From DAIRDK01 sp035403225 (GTDB taxonomy: Bacteria > Bacteroidota > Bacteroidia > Bacteroidales > FEN-979): 64,000 nt of DNA. The notes under the pieces were generated by a model. The model saw only the letters and a list, made by a program, of their open reading frames with translations, was not told where the DNA came from and made no database searches. Shown here one piece after another: positions 1 to 7,806 of this stretch. Every line of letters begins with the position of its first letter. Position 1 is the first letter of the stretch. The DNA lies in NCBI GenBank assembly GCA_035403225.1, contig DAONET010000001.1:1-64000 (forward strand), written 5' to 3'. A program made the translations under genes and the position numbers.

Positions 1-59
1 AATTGAACTCGTGACCCCTTCCTTACCAAGGAAGTGCTCTACCCCTGAGCTACAAAGGC
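1..59 (-). tRNA. tRNA-Thr (anticodon GGT), 3' end cut by window edge
   Basis: Reading the minus strand from 59, a 7-nt acceptor strand is followed by TA, a D-arm with GCTC/GAGC and an anticodon stem ACTTCC/GGAAG enclosing TTGGTAA, so the anticodon is GGT (Thr). The sequence breaks off inside the T-arm at position 1. It is the last visible member of a Thr-Tyr-Gly-Thr tRNA cluster that in many bacteria precedes tuf; tuf beyond the edge is inference. Confidence 0.9.
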
Positions 60-64
60 AATGA

Positions 65-136
65 GCGGAAGACGGGGCTCGAACCCGCCACCTATAGCTT
101 GGAAGGCTATCGCTCTACCAAATGAGCTACTTCCGC
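65..136 (-). tRNA. tRNA-Gly (anticodon TCC)
   Basis: A complete 72-nt cloverleaf: the 7-bp acceptor stem closes GCGGAAG with CTTCCGC, the anticodon stem ATAGC/GCTAT encloses CTTCCAA (anticodon TCC), and the T-arm is GCGGG/CCCGT-like with TTCGAGC. CCA is not encoded. Only 5 nt separate it from the next tRNA (Thr-GGT), so both come from one precursor transcript. Confidence 0.95.
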
Positions 137-161
137 ATTGCGCGTGTGAGTGTGTGTAGTG

Positions 162-243
162 TGGGGAGAGGAGGATTCGAACCTCCGAAGGCTGCGCCAA
201 CAGATTTACAGTCTGCCCCATTTGACCGCTCTGGTATCTCCCC
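162..243 (-). tRNA. tRNA-Tyr (anticodon GTA)
   Basis: An 82-nt class II tRNA with a long variable arm. The acceptor stem GGGGAGA/TCTCCCC is perfect and the anticodon loop CTGTAAA gives GTA. It lies between tRNA-Thr(TGT) and tRNA-Gly on the same strand; the downstream spacer is GT-rich. Confidence 0.95.
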
Positions 244-312
244 GCTTTAGGTGTGGTTTCGCCTGCTCCTCGCAGACTTCCCCTTGCTATTTCAAAGAAC
301 CTTTCAAAAAGA

Positions 313-384
313 GCCGATGGACGGGCTCGAACCGCCGACCAGCTGATTACAAATCAGCTGCTCTACCAACTGAGCTACATCGGC
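313..384 (-). tRNA. tRNA-Thr (anticodon TGT)
   Basis: A 72-nt cloverleaf with acceptor GCCGATG/CATCGGC and anticodon stem CTGAT/ATCAG enclosing TTTGTAA (anticodon TGT). It is the first tRNA of the minus-strand cluster, so the cluster promoter should lie just above 384. I found no clean TAnnTTTG box there. Confidence 0.95.
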
Positions 385-707
385 GTGATGAATGTGCGCT
401 TGTGTGTGAGTGTGCGGTAACATATTTTTGCTCTGTATTGTCATCATCGCCGTTCCTAACTGTCCCCCTAAATATTTGTTAAACAACTTTATAGGACTAT
501 CTAACCTAATAAAAAAGCAGTCCAATTAGAAAAAGGACTGCAAAATTAGAAACAAATCGGATATTATCAAAGCATTTTTTGAACTTTTCCTCTTCACCAA
601 TCCTTTTTTTCCACAAAAAACGTACCAGAATTATTTTGAAAGAACAATATTATTTTTTAGTGGATTGAATTCCACTGGGTTAGAAAATACTTTTTTCGTA
701 CCCCTGC
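385..707. other. Intergenic region upstream of the tRNA cluster
   Basis: This 323-base stretch without a gene holds a minus-strand terminator at 505-541 and otherwise AT-rich sequence. The first 35 bases are GT-rich (388-417) and resemble the GT-rich spacer at 137-161. The tRNA-cluster promoter must lie here, but no convincing -33/-7 pair was recognised. Confidence 0.6.
505..541 (-). terminator. Rho-independent terminator
   Basis: The stem GCAGTCC (517-523) pairs perfectly with GGACTGC (535-541) around an A-rich 11-nt loop. On the minus strand the stem is followed by TTTTTT (511-516). It probably ends the transcript of the outer-membrane barrel gene at 708-1421 before the tRNA cluster. Confidence 0.75.
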
Positions 708-1421
708 TTATTTAAACGGTATCTGATAATTGATCCCTACGTTCAACCCTCCACAGAAATTATGCGAGGCATGGTAATTACCCGTTTTGTCCTTCAACTG
801 CCAATCTTCTGCATTCAAATCCAGTAAACCATACCGCATGGTCAACCCGAGATCCAGCATGAGATTCTTCGCGATCACCACTTCTACCCCGAAATCCAAA
901 CGGGCCATCAGATCAAACGACGATAACCGGTCTTTGATATCTGACTTCGATACGTCGATGGTATCCCCATACTCTTCATTGTAAAAAGGAGGAGCCGGCT
1001 CGCCATTCATCAAATAATCCTGTTTGGCTGAGGTAAGAAAAGCCAACTGAGGACCTGCTAACAGGTAAAAACGGGCCAATTCACCGGTGGTATGGTATTT
1101 GAACAACACCGGGATCTGGATGTATGTCAGGTCAATATCGCGCGTTATCGGCTGATAATCCCTGGTATCGGAATACTTCTGCCCAAGCAGGCCGTACCCG
1201 ACCTCGAGCTGAAGTCCTATCTTATCATTAAAACCGTACCCGGCCGTCACATTGAATCCATAGGAGGAAGGTATTTCATAGTCCATCTCCGATTGACCGT
1301 AGGCATTCTGATTGGTCACTCCGGAGGCGCCGTAAAAGCCACCTATCCCGAAATAACAACTTTTCTGTCCGAATCCGGCAACAGAGATGAGAAGAGCAAG
1401 GATCAGCAAGGTTCTTTTCAT
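708..1421 (-). CDS. Outer-membrane beta-barrel protein (PorT/OMP_b-brl family)
   Basis: A 237-residue protein with a clear signal peptide (Met-Lys-Arg, hydrophobic core, cleavage near residue 19 after GFGQ). The rest is alternating polar and aromatic strands, with short turns and a final aromatic strand (GINYQIPFK), as in small Bacteroidota barrels of the PF13568 type. It is the last gene of the minus-strand surface block and is followed by the terminator at 505-541. Members of this family range from PorT-like assembly factors to barrels of unknown substrate; the sequence alone does not tell which. Family confident, function unknown. Confidence 0.75.
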   Translation of the reverse strand: MKRTLLILALLISVAGFGQKSCYFGIGGFYGASGVTNQNAYGQSEMDYEIPSSYGFNVTAGYGFNDKIGLQLEVGYGLLGQKYSDTRDYQPITRDIDLTYIQIPVLFKYHTTGELARFYLLAGPQLAFLTSAKQDYLMNGEPAPPFYNEEYGDTIDVSKSDIKDRLSSFDLMARLDFGVEVVIAKNLMLDLGLTMRYGLLDLNAEDWQLKDKTGNYHASHNFCGGLNVGINYQIPFK

Positions 1422-1534
1422 GAGGGTGTTTTTAAATTTTCAGGGCACAAAGAACGGATTTTTTTTGGAGATGACCAAGGAAAACTCACTGCCATAGGGA
1501 GGTTACAACACATACCATCCACAAAATGCGCGCG

Positions 1535-2917
1535 TTACCTGATAAAAAGTTTTTGTACAACCGATTGTCCGCCTCTGTCAACCTTAGCCAGATAACACCC
1601 CGGTGTAATGAACGGCCGAAGCCTGTTCAGCATGCCTTCCACGAGAGAAGCCCTGTAAACCGTCCTTCCCGCGAGGTCGGTCAGCTCGAGGACCGCAACA
1701 CTGCCGGCATACGCGGAATTCCGCGGCGAGGTCAGGTCGGCATAAACACAATCCTCAAACGACCAGATCCGGAAGGCAGGGGGGTGACTTTCTCCCGAAC
1801 CGGTAAACGGATTACAGAACCAGATCGTAAAACGGGCCGGATCGTCGCCCGGAGCAGCGGTGAAAAGATAATCCGGATCTTCCTTCAGATAGATGAACTG
1901 GTTTTCTTTTTTATCCTGCAGCCAGATCTCTGTCGTGTCGGAGAAGGTCTCCAGCCCGGCAAAGGTCAGCGTGTCCACGCCCGTCGCCCCGGTGACAAAG
2001 CCGATATCGACCCTGGTGCAGGAAGTCGCCCAGGGACGGGTATTCAGGGCCAGGTTCACCCCCGATTCCGTCATGCTGAATAACTGTGGGGCGGCCGGGT
2101 CGCCAAAAATCTTCAGGGCATCCAACCGGGTGTCAAACCCCGTGGTGGCGGTGTCGGTAAACAACAACTGCGCCTCATCGTGATAGCCATTGCCCGAAAC
2201 CGAGAGGGTCATCATTTCCGAATAATCGGGATTCCCTTTATAAAGTCCTTCGCTGCTGTGCAACCGGCAGCCATTGGTCATGATCACCTGACCCGTTCCC
2301 GGCGCCGGGGCGGAACAGTGGACAAAAAAGCTCTGCATCGCCGGGATGATCCAGCTGCAGATGCTGGTATGCAGGTTCAGCGCCCGGTTGAAGAAGACAT
2401 AATTCCGCCAGCGCGAACTGTATACGTACAGCACCGGATCTACATTGATCAGCCCGACCAGGTACCAGTTCACGGCACTCGGGTAGGGATTGCCGGTTAA
2501 GTTGAAGCCTTCAAGCCCGTCGGCCGGTGGCGTGGAGGTGACCGTGAAATACAGATCTCCCGTGTTCAGGTGTCCCTTCACCCCTACCGTGCTGTTCGAC
2601 GATAATCCGGCATCCGCATACAGCATATACCCTCTCATCCGGTCAGTCAGCGCCGAATCGCCGCCGATGCCGGCCTGCTGCCAGCTATGAGCGGGCTCGT
2701 CGTACCATTTCATGCTGATCGAAAGATTGGTAAAGGGGTACGTAAGCGAGGTATCGACAGGGAGACAGTAACCGTGCCAAGCGTTCTGCGGAATATAGCG
2801 TTCAACATAGGCCGAACCAAGGGTATCGGGAGAAACAGGAGTGGCGGACGCTGTAAAGGCCCGGAAAAGGACGGATAAACAAAGGAGAACCCAACGGATG
2901 TTGCCCGGGAAACTCAT
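1535..2917 (-). CDS. T9SS type A sorting domain protein (short paralogue of the 2991-5213 product)
   Basis: The start at 2917 gives a signal peptide (MSFPGNIRWVLLCLSVLF...ASA); an in-frame ATG at 2989 lies upstream of a terminator and would put 24 odd residues before it, so it was rejected. The 460-residue product ends in a Por-type C-terminal sorting domain: AVLELTDLAGRTVYRASL followed by GCYLAKVDRGGQSVVQKLFIR-like strands. This predicts export through the T9SS and attachment to or release from the surface. Its body parallels the C-terminal part of the next upstream gene (WHGYC, MKWY, GYM, NPYPSAV blocks). Own transcription unit, since a strong terminator lies just upstream. Substrate or partner unknown. 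Confidence 0.85.
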   Translation of the reverse strand: MSFPGNIRWVLLCLSVLFRAFTASATPVSPDTLGSAYVERYIPQNAWHGYCLPVDTSLTYPFTNLSISMKWYDEPAHSWQQAGIGGDSALTDRMRGYMLYADAGLSSNSTVGVKGHLNTGDLYFTVTSTPPADGLEGFNLTGNPYPSAVNWYLVGLINVDPVLYVYSSRWRNYVFFNRALNLHTSICSWIIPAMQSFFVHCSAPAPGTGQVIMTNGCRLHSSEGLYKGNPDYSEMMTLSVSGNGYHDEAQLLFTDTATTGFDTRLDALKIFGDPAAPQLFSMTESGVNLALNTRPWATSCTRVDIGFVTGATGVDTLTFAGLETFSDTTEIWLQDKKENQFIYLKEDPDYLFTAAPGDDPARFTIWFCNPFTGSGESHPPAFRIWSFEDCVYADLTSPRNSAYAGSVAVLELTDLAGRTVYRASLVEGMLNRLRPFITPGCYLAKVDRGGQSVVQKLFIR

Positions 2918-2937
2918 GACGGCCTGTTGCTTTGAAC

Positions 2938-2970
2938 CAAAAAAGGCTGCCGTAAAGATACGACAGCCTT
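2938..2970 (-). terminator. Strong Rho-independent terminator
   Basis: A 10-bp stem with one G-T wobble (2945-2954 with 2959-2968) closes a 4-nt loop and on the minus strand runs into six T. It lies 20 nt past the stop codon of the 2991-5213 gene and before the start of the 1535-2917 gene, so it separates the two transcripts. Confidence 0.9.
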
Positions 2971-2990
2971 CGTAAGTTTTGCAGATCATC

Positions 2991-5213
2991 TTACTTTATG
3001 TAAACCTTCTGCGTATAAACACCGTCGTGAGTGACCACTCGGATCATGTAATATCCTTCGTTGACGCCCGGGTTATATTTATTGATTTCCAGGTTATTCA
3101 GGTCAGCGGTGAAGACATTTCTTCCGAGGAGATCATAAACCGAAACCGATCCGTAGGTATCGCCTTTCACCAGGTTCCTGATGTAGAAATACTGATCGAA
3201 GGAATAGATCCGGAATCCGCCGTCGTTTTCATCGATCCCGATGGTAGATTTGGTGAAGTGCCATACAAACCTGGCGGGATCATCCTGCGGAGTGGATGAG
3301 AACTGGTATTCGGGGGTCTTCACCATATCCTGGATGATATTTTCCTTTTTGTCTTCGAGGAAGAGTTTGGTGCCTTCTTTGAAGCTGTTGATACCTTCGA
3401 CGGTGATGAGGTTATTGCCTGTCTGCGAGAAGGTGTAGCTCATGGGGACGGTCATATTCACGGAAGCCCAGGGGATCACGTTCACGATCAGGTTATGGTT
3501 GCCGGCAACGGGGAAGAACAGTTGAGGAGCATCGGCATCGCCGGTCAGTTTTTCAGCATCAATGTTCTCGTCCATCGCCAGGGTCGTTTCGCCGGAGAAC
3601 CGGATCACGCCCAGATCGGAATATCCGTTCACCGAGTTGGTGATTCCGATGGTCAGCATATCGGCGAGGTCTTCTTTCAGGAAAGCTTCGGTGTTATGCA
3701 CACGCACGCTGTTATTGTTATAAGTAAAGGTAGTGGCTGCGGTGGTAGTGGTGTCGTGCCGTACGAAGAAGCCCTGCTGGGCAGGTGCGTACTGCGAATG
3801 AGTGCCACCGCCTGCTTTAATATACGTAGTATAATTACCGGCGCCGGGGCTCCAGAAGTATGCTTCCTGAATGGTGTTGTTCCAGGTGATGTTGGAAGAA
3901 GCCAGATCGACGGCGCTGGGATACGGGTTACCGATGAAATTCCAGTTGTCGTAAGGTTGTCCGGGCGCTGCCGGATACGATGACCGGACAACGGGGATGC
4001 TCATGGTTCCGGTATTCAGTATCCCGGAGGAGGTGATGGGTGTGGTATTGGTAGTAGAAGAGGACGACCACATCATGTACCCGATGCCGTCGGAGTTGAG
4101 CAGGGAGTCTGTTCTCGCCGGATCGATGACATACCGGTATGAATGGGTGGTGTTATTGTACCACTTCATGAAATAATCGATATAGGGATTGGTACCCACC
4201 TGGGTGAAGGGGATGCAATAGCCGTGCCACTGGTCGGGGGTGAGGTAACGTTGGGCTACCACATCGGCTCCGGTTCCGTAGTTGATGGTGCCGTTGTCGA
4301 TGAACGAACCGGTGCCCGTAGCATCGGAAGCGATCCAGAGACCCTTGTCTTCATTGATGTCGGTAGCACCGGTGCAGGTAAGTTGCCCCGAAGGACCTAT
4401 TTCCAAACGACCACCTGAGACATCATGACCGGCTAATCCATCACCATGAATCCTCAACTTTGCAGTTTGGGCTCCTGTTGCGGAAATGACAGCGTGCCCA
4501 CCAGTGGACAACGTGTCAAAAACAGAAGTATTTACAGCTGTAGTCCAATCAACCCATTGAGCATTTAATGTATTTCCAATTTGAGACCAGCCAAGAGCAG
4601 AACAGTAAATTCTTCCTAAGTAGAGATTTTGAAAAACATTATTTCCATAGGTGTATGGAGTAGGAAAATTCGACCAACTGGTTAAAGCAGGATCTTGATA
4701 AAAATTATTATTATCCATAAGTGGAGTATTCCAAACCATTGTAGAAACTTCACCAGTATAAGATGGATTCAAATACATTTTAAATGTACCAAGCGTTGCC
4801 CAGGTTGTTGGCATAAGTTCGTAATGTTCAGAAGGAACTGGAGGAGGAAATCCAGCGGGATTCCAGGTATATGATGATGATAATGAAATATTTACCCTTC
4901 CAGAAGTGTTATTATCGATTATCGCATTATCATATTTTGTTGCATCAAGAGACAACCCTTTTCTCACAAAGGTTCCATTTCCAGTCGCGAATGGATATTG
5001 TCCTGAAGTAGAAGTAGTATTAAAGGTTGCTTGTAATGCAGCAAAATAAAAACCACTAACATTAGATTTCACTTCTACTTCGAATTCAAAGCGATCATAT
5101 CCGGATTCGCGTATAATTCTAGGATTTACAACTCTCCAACTCAAATTTTGAGCATTTAAATTTGTAAATAACCCTACGAATAGAAGAGCAAAAATTATTA
5201 TAAATTTTTTCAT
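2991..5213 (-). CDS. Large T9SS-sorted surface protein with N-terminal cohesin-like beta-sandwich
   Basis: The start at 5213 gives a standard signal peptide (MKKFIIIFALLFVGLFTNLNAQ); ATGs at 5234 and 5222 would add residues before it and overlap the previous stop. The 740-residue product has three parts. Residues about 24-190 form an all-beta domain with the pattern FEFEVEVKSNVSG...AALQATFN...TLGTFKMYL, reminiscent of cohesin-type sandwiches. A long central region follows with WHGYC, MKWY and NPYPSAV blocks. The last 80 residues form a Por-type sorting domain ending YYMIRVVTHDGVYTQKVYIK. Codons up to about residue 260 are AT-rich, the remainder GC-rich. The gene follows the dockerin-like gene by 17 nt, so both are likely co-transcribed. 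T9SS export is well supported; the cohesin comparison is by pattern only. Confidence 0.85.
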   Translation of the reverse strand: MKKFIIIFALLFVGLFTNLNAQNLSWRVVNPRIIRESGYDRFEFEVEVKSNVSGFYFAALQATFNTTSTSGQYPFATGNGTFVRKGLSLDATKYDNAIIDNNTSGRVNISLSSSYTWNPAGFPPPVPSEHYELMPTTWATLGTFKMYLNPSYTGEVSTMVWNTPLMDNNNFYQDPALTSWSNFPTPYTYGNNVFQNLYLGRIYCSALGWSQIGNTLNAQWVDWTTAVNTSVFDTLSTGGHAVISATGAQTAKLRIHGDGLAGHDVSGGRLEIGPSGQLTCTGATDINEDKGLWIASDATGTGSFIDNGTINYGTGADVVAQRYLTPDQWHGYCIPFTQVGTNPYIDYFMKWYNNTTHSYRYVIDPARTDSLLNSDGIGYMMWSSSSTTNTTPITSSGILNTGTMSIPVVRSSYPAAPGQPYDNWNFIGNPYPSAVDLASSNITWNNTIQEAYFWSPGAGNYTTYIKAGGGTHSQYAPAQQGFFVRHDTTTTAATTFTYNNNSVRVHNTEAFLKEDLADMLTIGITNSVNGYSDLGVIRFSGETTLAMDENIDAEKLTGDADAPQLFFPVAGNHNLIVNVIPWASVNMTVPMSYTFSQTGNNLITVEGINSFKEGTKLFLEDKKENIIQDMVKTPEYQFSSTPQDDPARFVWHFTKSTIGIDENDGGFRIYSFDQYFYIRNLVKGDTYGSVSVYDLLGRNVFTADLNNLEINKYNPGVNEGYYMIRVVTHDGVYTQKVYIK

Positions 5214-5230
5214 GAGAGTCATCTTTTCTA

Positions 5231-6853
5231 TCAATTAGGAATCGTTGTGTCTTTATTGAAATTAGTCACCCATTTTCCCTTATCCCCGGTTTGTACATCA
5301 CCATCTAGATTAAAATCAGCTCCGCCAACCAAATAACCCGTTTGATTAAAATTAGATACCCATCTTCCTTTATCTCCAGTTTGAATAGTCCCATCTCCTG
5401 TGGCATCTCCGGAGAATAATCCATAGGCCCCGGTTTCCATAAGTTTAAATCCGGTTCCATCTCCCGGATAAGCTTTATTGGCAGCATTTCTGAAATCATA
5501 CGTGTGAATACCATTGGTCTTTGCTGCATTTCCATTTGCCATTATTCCCAGATGATTCCGGTGTTTGATGACAGGAAATAAGGAAGAACCGGCCGGGACT
5601 GCGACATTATAAAACACCAGGTTCCCGCCCGTTGTACTGACAATACTGCCATCGGACTTCAATAAAGCAGCGACAACGCTTTTTTGGGTGGAGGAAGTAG
5701 CGCTTGCAGCATCCGTTGCTACGCGCAGAGAGACCAGCACCCAATCAACCACATCTGCCGGCATCGTCGTAACGCTTTCCGTTCCGGGGTAATTCCAGGG
5801 AGCCACATTGTAAGGCTGTGTCAGTGGCAGGAGGGAATTAAGCGTGGTATTCATATTATTGTTAGTCGTATTGTAAGGACCTTCAAGCCATGCATACAAA
5901 GTAGCTGTCAGCCCTCCTTTCGTTCCCGTGAATGTACTGAACGAAGAGAGTCCGGAGGCGATAAGCAGGTTGGAAGTTGTATTGGCAGCGTCGTAAGTCA
6001 CTACGGGATCGGGGGCGACTTTAGTGCAGTACAGTTCGCTTTCGGTTCCGGTGATATCGGCGGTTGTGTAAGTAAAGGATGCATCGCAGGAGAAGCCGGT
6101 GATGGGGGCTGTTGCGTAATTATTGAGCACCCAGTAGCGGTTCAGGTAGCTTCCGGTATAGAGGGAAGTGTTATACGGTTCGTTTTTGAGGGTAACTCCG
6201 ATGTAGTTGTCGGCCGGGAAGGTCCCGCTGTTGAAGGTCAGGGTAAGGGGGCTGTATTCGGCGCTGTTGGTAGCATCGCCCACAGGGAACGTAAACGATC
6301 CGGTGGAGGCGAATTGTTTGCGAAGTTCGCCGGTGCCGGTAGCCACGACCATGGCGGAGTTGGAAGGTGTTCCTGAGATCACGCCTCCCGAGAGGATCAG
6401 CAGGTTATTGGAGCCGAGGGTCAGTCTTCCGCTGGTCAGTGTCAACCCGGTAGCGACTTTATTATCATAAGATCCCGTCAGGCTGACGCCTTCCGCGTTA
6501 TTGATTTCGAGCGTACCGAAGACGTTGGGGCCGCTGATGGTCTGAGGGGTAGTACCCTGGAAAGAGACTGTTCCGTTGCCGAGAGAGTTGTCGGAAGTAT
6601 TGTTATTGGTCAGGTTCCCTTTAATAATCAACGTACCCTGGTTGTTCAGGGTAGAAGCATCCGTTTCGCCGTCCAATACCAGGTCACCACCCTGGTACAG
6701 CGTGGTTCCGGGTTGAACCGTCAGAACGGTTCCGCTTTTAACGGTCAAATTTTGAGCGGAAAGAGAGCCGGCGGAAAGCAGCATTCCCAGCAGGAGTGCC
6801 CACCCGGTCTTTCCTCTCATGATCCCGTTCAGTGTAAAGAATTTTGGAGCCAT
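5231..6853 (-). CDS. Secreted beta-rich surface protein with C-terminal dockerin-like repeat pair
   Basis: The start at 6853 (MAPKFF...) gives a signal region ending LLSAGSLSAQ; ATG 6820 (MRGKTGW...) is an equally good alternative. The 540-residue product begins with beta-helix-like repeats rich in T, G and N (TLNNQGTLIIKGNLTNN). A domain with VDWVLVSLR, KSDGSIV and IKHRNHLGIMA follows, often seen in large Bacteroidota surface proteins. It ends with two EF-hand-like repeats, GDATGDGTIQTGDKGRW and ADFNLDGDVQTGDKGKW, matching the calcium-loop pattern of type I dockerins. There is no Por-type sorting domain at the end. It is transcribed with the T9SS protein downstream and preceded by PID-CTERM genes. 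The last 100 or so codons are AT-rich. Ligand unknown. Confidence 0.8.
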   Translation of the reverse strand: MAPKFFTLNGIMRGKTGWALLLGMLLSAGSLSAQNLTVKSGTVLTVQPGTTLYQGGDLVLDGETDASTLNNQGTLIIKGNLTNNNTSDNSLGNGTVSFQGTTPQTISGPNVFGTLEINNAEGVSLTGSYDNKVATGLTLTSGRLTLGSNNLLILSGGVISGTPSNSAMVVATGTGELRKQFASTGSFTFPVGDATNSAEYSPLTLTFNSGTFPADNYIGVTLKNEPYNTSLYTGSYLNRYWVLNNYATAPITGFSCDASFTYTTADITGTESELYCTKVAPDPVVTYDAANTTSNLLIASGLSSFSTFTGTKGGLTATLYAWLEGPYNTTNNNMNTTLNSLLPLTQPYNVAPWNYPGTESVTTMPADVVDWVLVSLRVATDAASATSSTQKSVVAALLKSDGSIVSTTGGNLVFYNVAVPAGSSLFPVIKHRNHLGIMANGNAAKTNGIHTYDFRNAANKAYPGDGTGFKLMETGAYGLFSGDATGDGTIQTGDKGRWVSNFNQTGYLVGGADFNLDGDVQTGDKGKWVTNFNKDTTIPN

Positions 6854-6887
6854 ATTGATAATCCTTAATTTTTTTCTAACGAAAACA

Positions 6888-7109
6888 TTATTCTTCTTTC
6901 TTCTTACCGGAAAGCTTATAGCCACCGTATCCGAGGCCAAGAGCCAGTAAAAGCGTAACTCCTCCGTCAATGGGAGAACCGACAGGGACACCGCCTGTTC
7001 CTCCTGGTTCGCCGCCGGGTCCCGGAGGACCGGGGGGATCAGCAAAAAGTGAATTGGCTCCCAGCAACAGGGAAGCCGATAAAACAATACCCAATAACCA
7101 TTTTTTCAT
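6888..7109 (-). CDS. PID-CTERM-type small surface protein, copy 1
   Basis: 73 residues from ATG 7109 (an upstream ATG at 7136 would precede a normal signal peptide with charged residues, so it was rejected). It has a signal peptide ending LFA, a Pro/Gly-rich linker DPPGPPGPGGEPGGTGG, the PVGSPIDGG motif, one hydrophobic segment LLLALGLGYGGYKL and a basic tail. This tripartite tail matches what I recall of the PID-CTERM class of putative sorting signals in Bacteroidota. It lies 34 nt upstream of the dockerin-like gene. The mature protein is little more than linker plus anchor, so a scaffold or sensor role is only a guess. Confidence 0.75.
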   Translation of the reverse strand: MKKWLLGIVLSASLLLGANSLFADPPGPPGPGGEPGGTGGVPVGSPIDGGVTLLLALGLGYGGYKLSGKKKEE

Positions 7110-7210
7110 ATTCCTTGATTTCAAAGCTGACTGCAAGTTAAAACAAAAATCAATATTTTCTAAAAAAAATCATGTCTAATCACCTTTTGTACTGTATTCC
7201 AACCTGTTTT

Positions 7211-7447
7211 TTACCTGGTTGTTTTTCGCGGAGACCGTTGTTTTCTGAAATCAATCAGTTTATAAACGGCATAAGCAAAAGCGATCACCAGTAAAATGAT
7301 CGTTTGACCATCAATGGGAGAACCCACCGGCACGCCCCCTGTTCCTCCCGGATCGCCGCCAGGGCCCGGAGGACCGGGGGGATCGGCAAACGCAACCCCT
7401 GCAAGTAAAGGTAAGCTAATGAATAAAATACACAGAATCTTTTTCAT
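7211..7447 (-). CDS. PID-CTERM-type small surface protein, copy 2
   Basis: 78 residues with a signal peptide (MKKILCILFISLPLLAGVAFA), then the same linker as copy 1 with one change (Glu to Asp: PGGDPGGTGG), the PVGSPIDG motif, a hydrophobic segment IILLVIAFAYAVYKLI and a tail rich in Arg and Lys. The linker DNA (7305-7383) is nearly identical to that of copy 1 (6965-7043), while signal peptides and membrane segments differ, which suggests duplication with conservation or gene conversion of the middle. It is probably the first gene of the PID-CTERM - dockerin-like - T9SS transcript. Confidence 0.75.
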   Translation of the reverse strand: MKKILCILFISLPLLAGVAFADPPGPPGPGGDPGGTGGVPVGSPIDGQTIILLVIAFAYAVYKLIDFRKQRSPRKTTR

Positions 7448-7476
7448 TAAAGGTCGGATATTTAACTAAAAGCCGT

Positions 7477-7484
7477 CAAAAATA
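7477..7484 (-). promoter_or_regulatory. Candidate -7 box for the PID-CTERM copy 2 transcript
   Basis: The minus strand reads TATTTTTG, matching the Bacteroidota -7 consensus TAnnTTTG, about 30 nt before the ATG at 7447. A TTG at 7508-7510 would sit at a rather long 23-nt spacing. A second box lies at 7596-7603. Confidence 0.45.
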
Positions 7485-7750
7485 AGGAAAAAATCAATTA
7501 TATGCATCAACTTTCTCTCTGTTTTCAGGGAAAAAAAACTGCTTTTTTATATCGTTTTGTTTTTCAATGATTTATGTTTTTCGAAAACTTAGTTACAAAA
7601 ATAGTAAATAATTGAGGGTTGTTACGTCAATGTTATATTATTTTACCAACAGGACACCCGCTTCCTGTCGATGTCAGAAAACCATTACCAGTGTATATTT
7701 CAGGAAGATACGGGTTACCTCTTGTTTTCTTGTTCATTTCGAATGTTAAT

Positions 7751-7783
7751 AAAAAAAGAGGGCGACCTGTGGGGACGCCCTCT
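7751..7783 (-). terminator. Rho-independent terminator after hpf
   Basis: Perfect 8-bp stem AGAGGGCG/CGCCCTCT (7757-7764 with 7776-7783), followed on the minus strand by a run of T (7751-7757). It lies 24 nt beyond the hpf stop codon and closes the xerC-hpf transcript. Confidence 0.9.
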
Positions 7784-7806
7784 TGTAATCCGGCTTTTAT
7801 CCCGGG

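Larger units (their letters stand above)
7448..7806. other. Intergenic region between hpf and the surface-protein block
   Basis: 359 bases without a gene. It holds a minus-strand hpf terminator (7751-7783) and, on the minus strand, two TAnnTTTG boxes (7477-7484, 7596-7603) able to serve the PID-CTERM gene. The rest is AT-rich with no structure I recognise. Confidence 0.6.

Noticed and set aside
2918..2989. Longer N-terminus for the short T9SS gene from ATG 2989
   Set aside because: The extension would run through the terminator hairpin of the upstream gene and place polar residues before a good signal peptide.
5231..6853. Cellulosome interpretation of the dockerin-like repeats
   Set aside because: There is no catalytic glycoside hydrolase, no scaffoldin with repeated cohesins and no carbohydrate-binding module here; Bacteroidota surface proteins often carry such EF-hand pairs.
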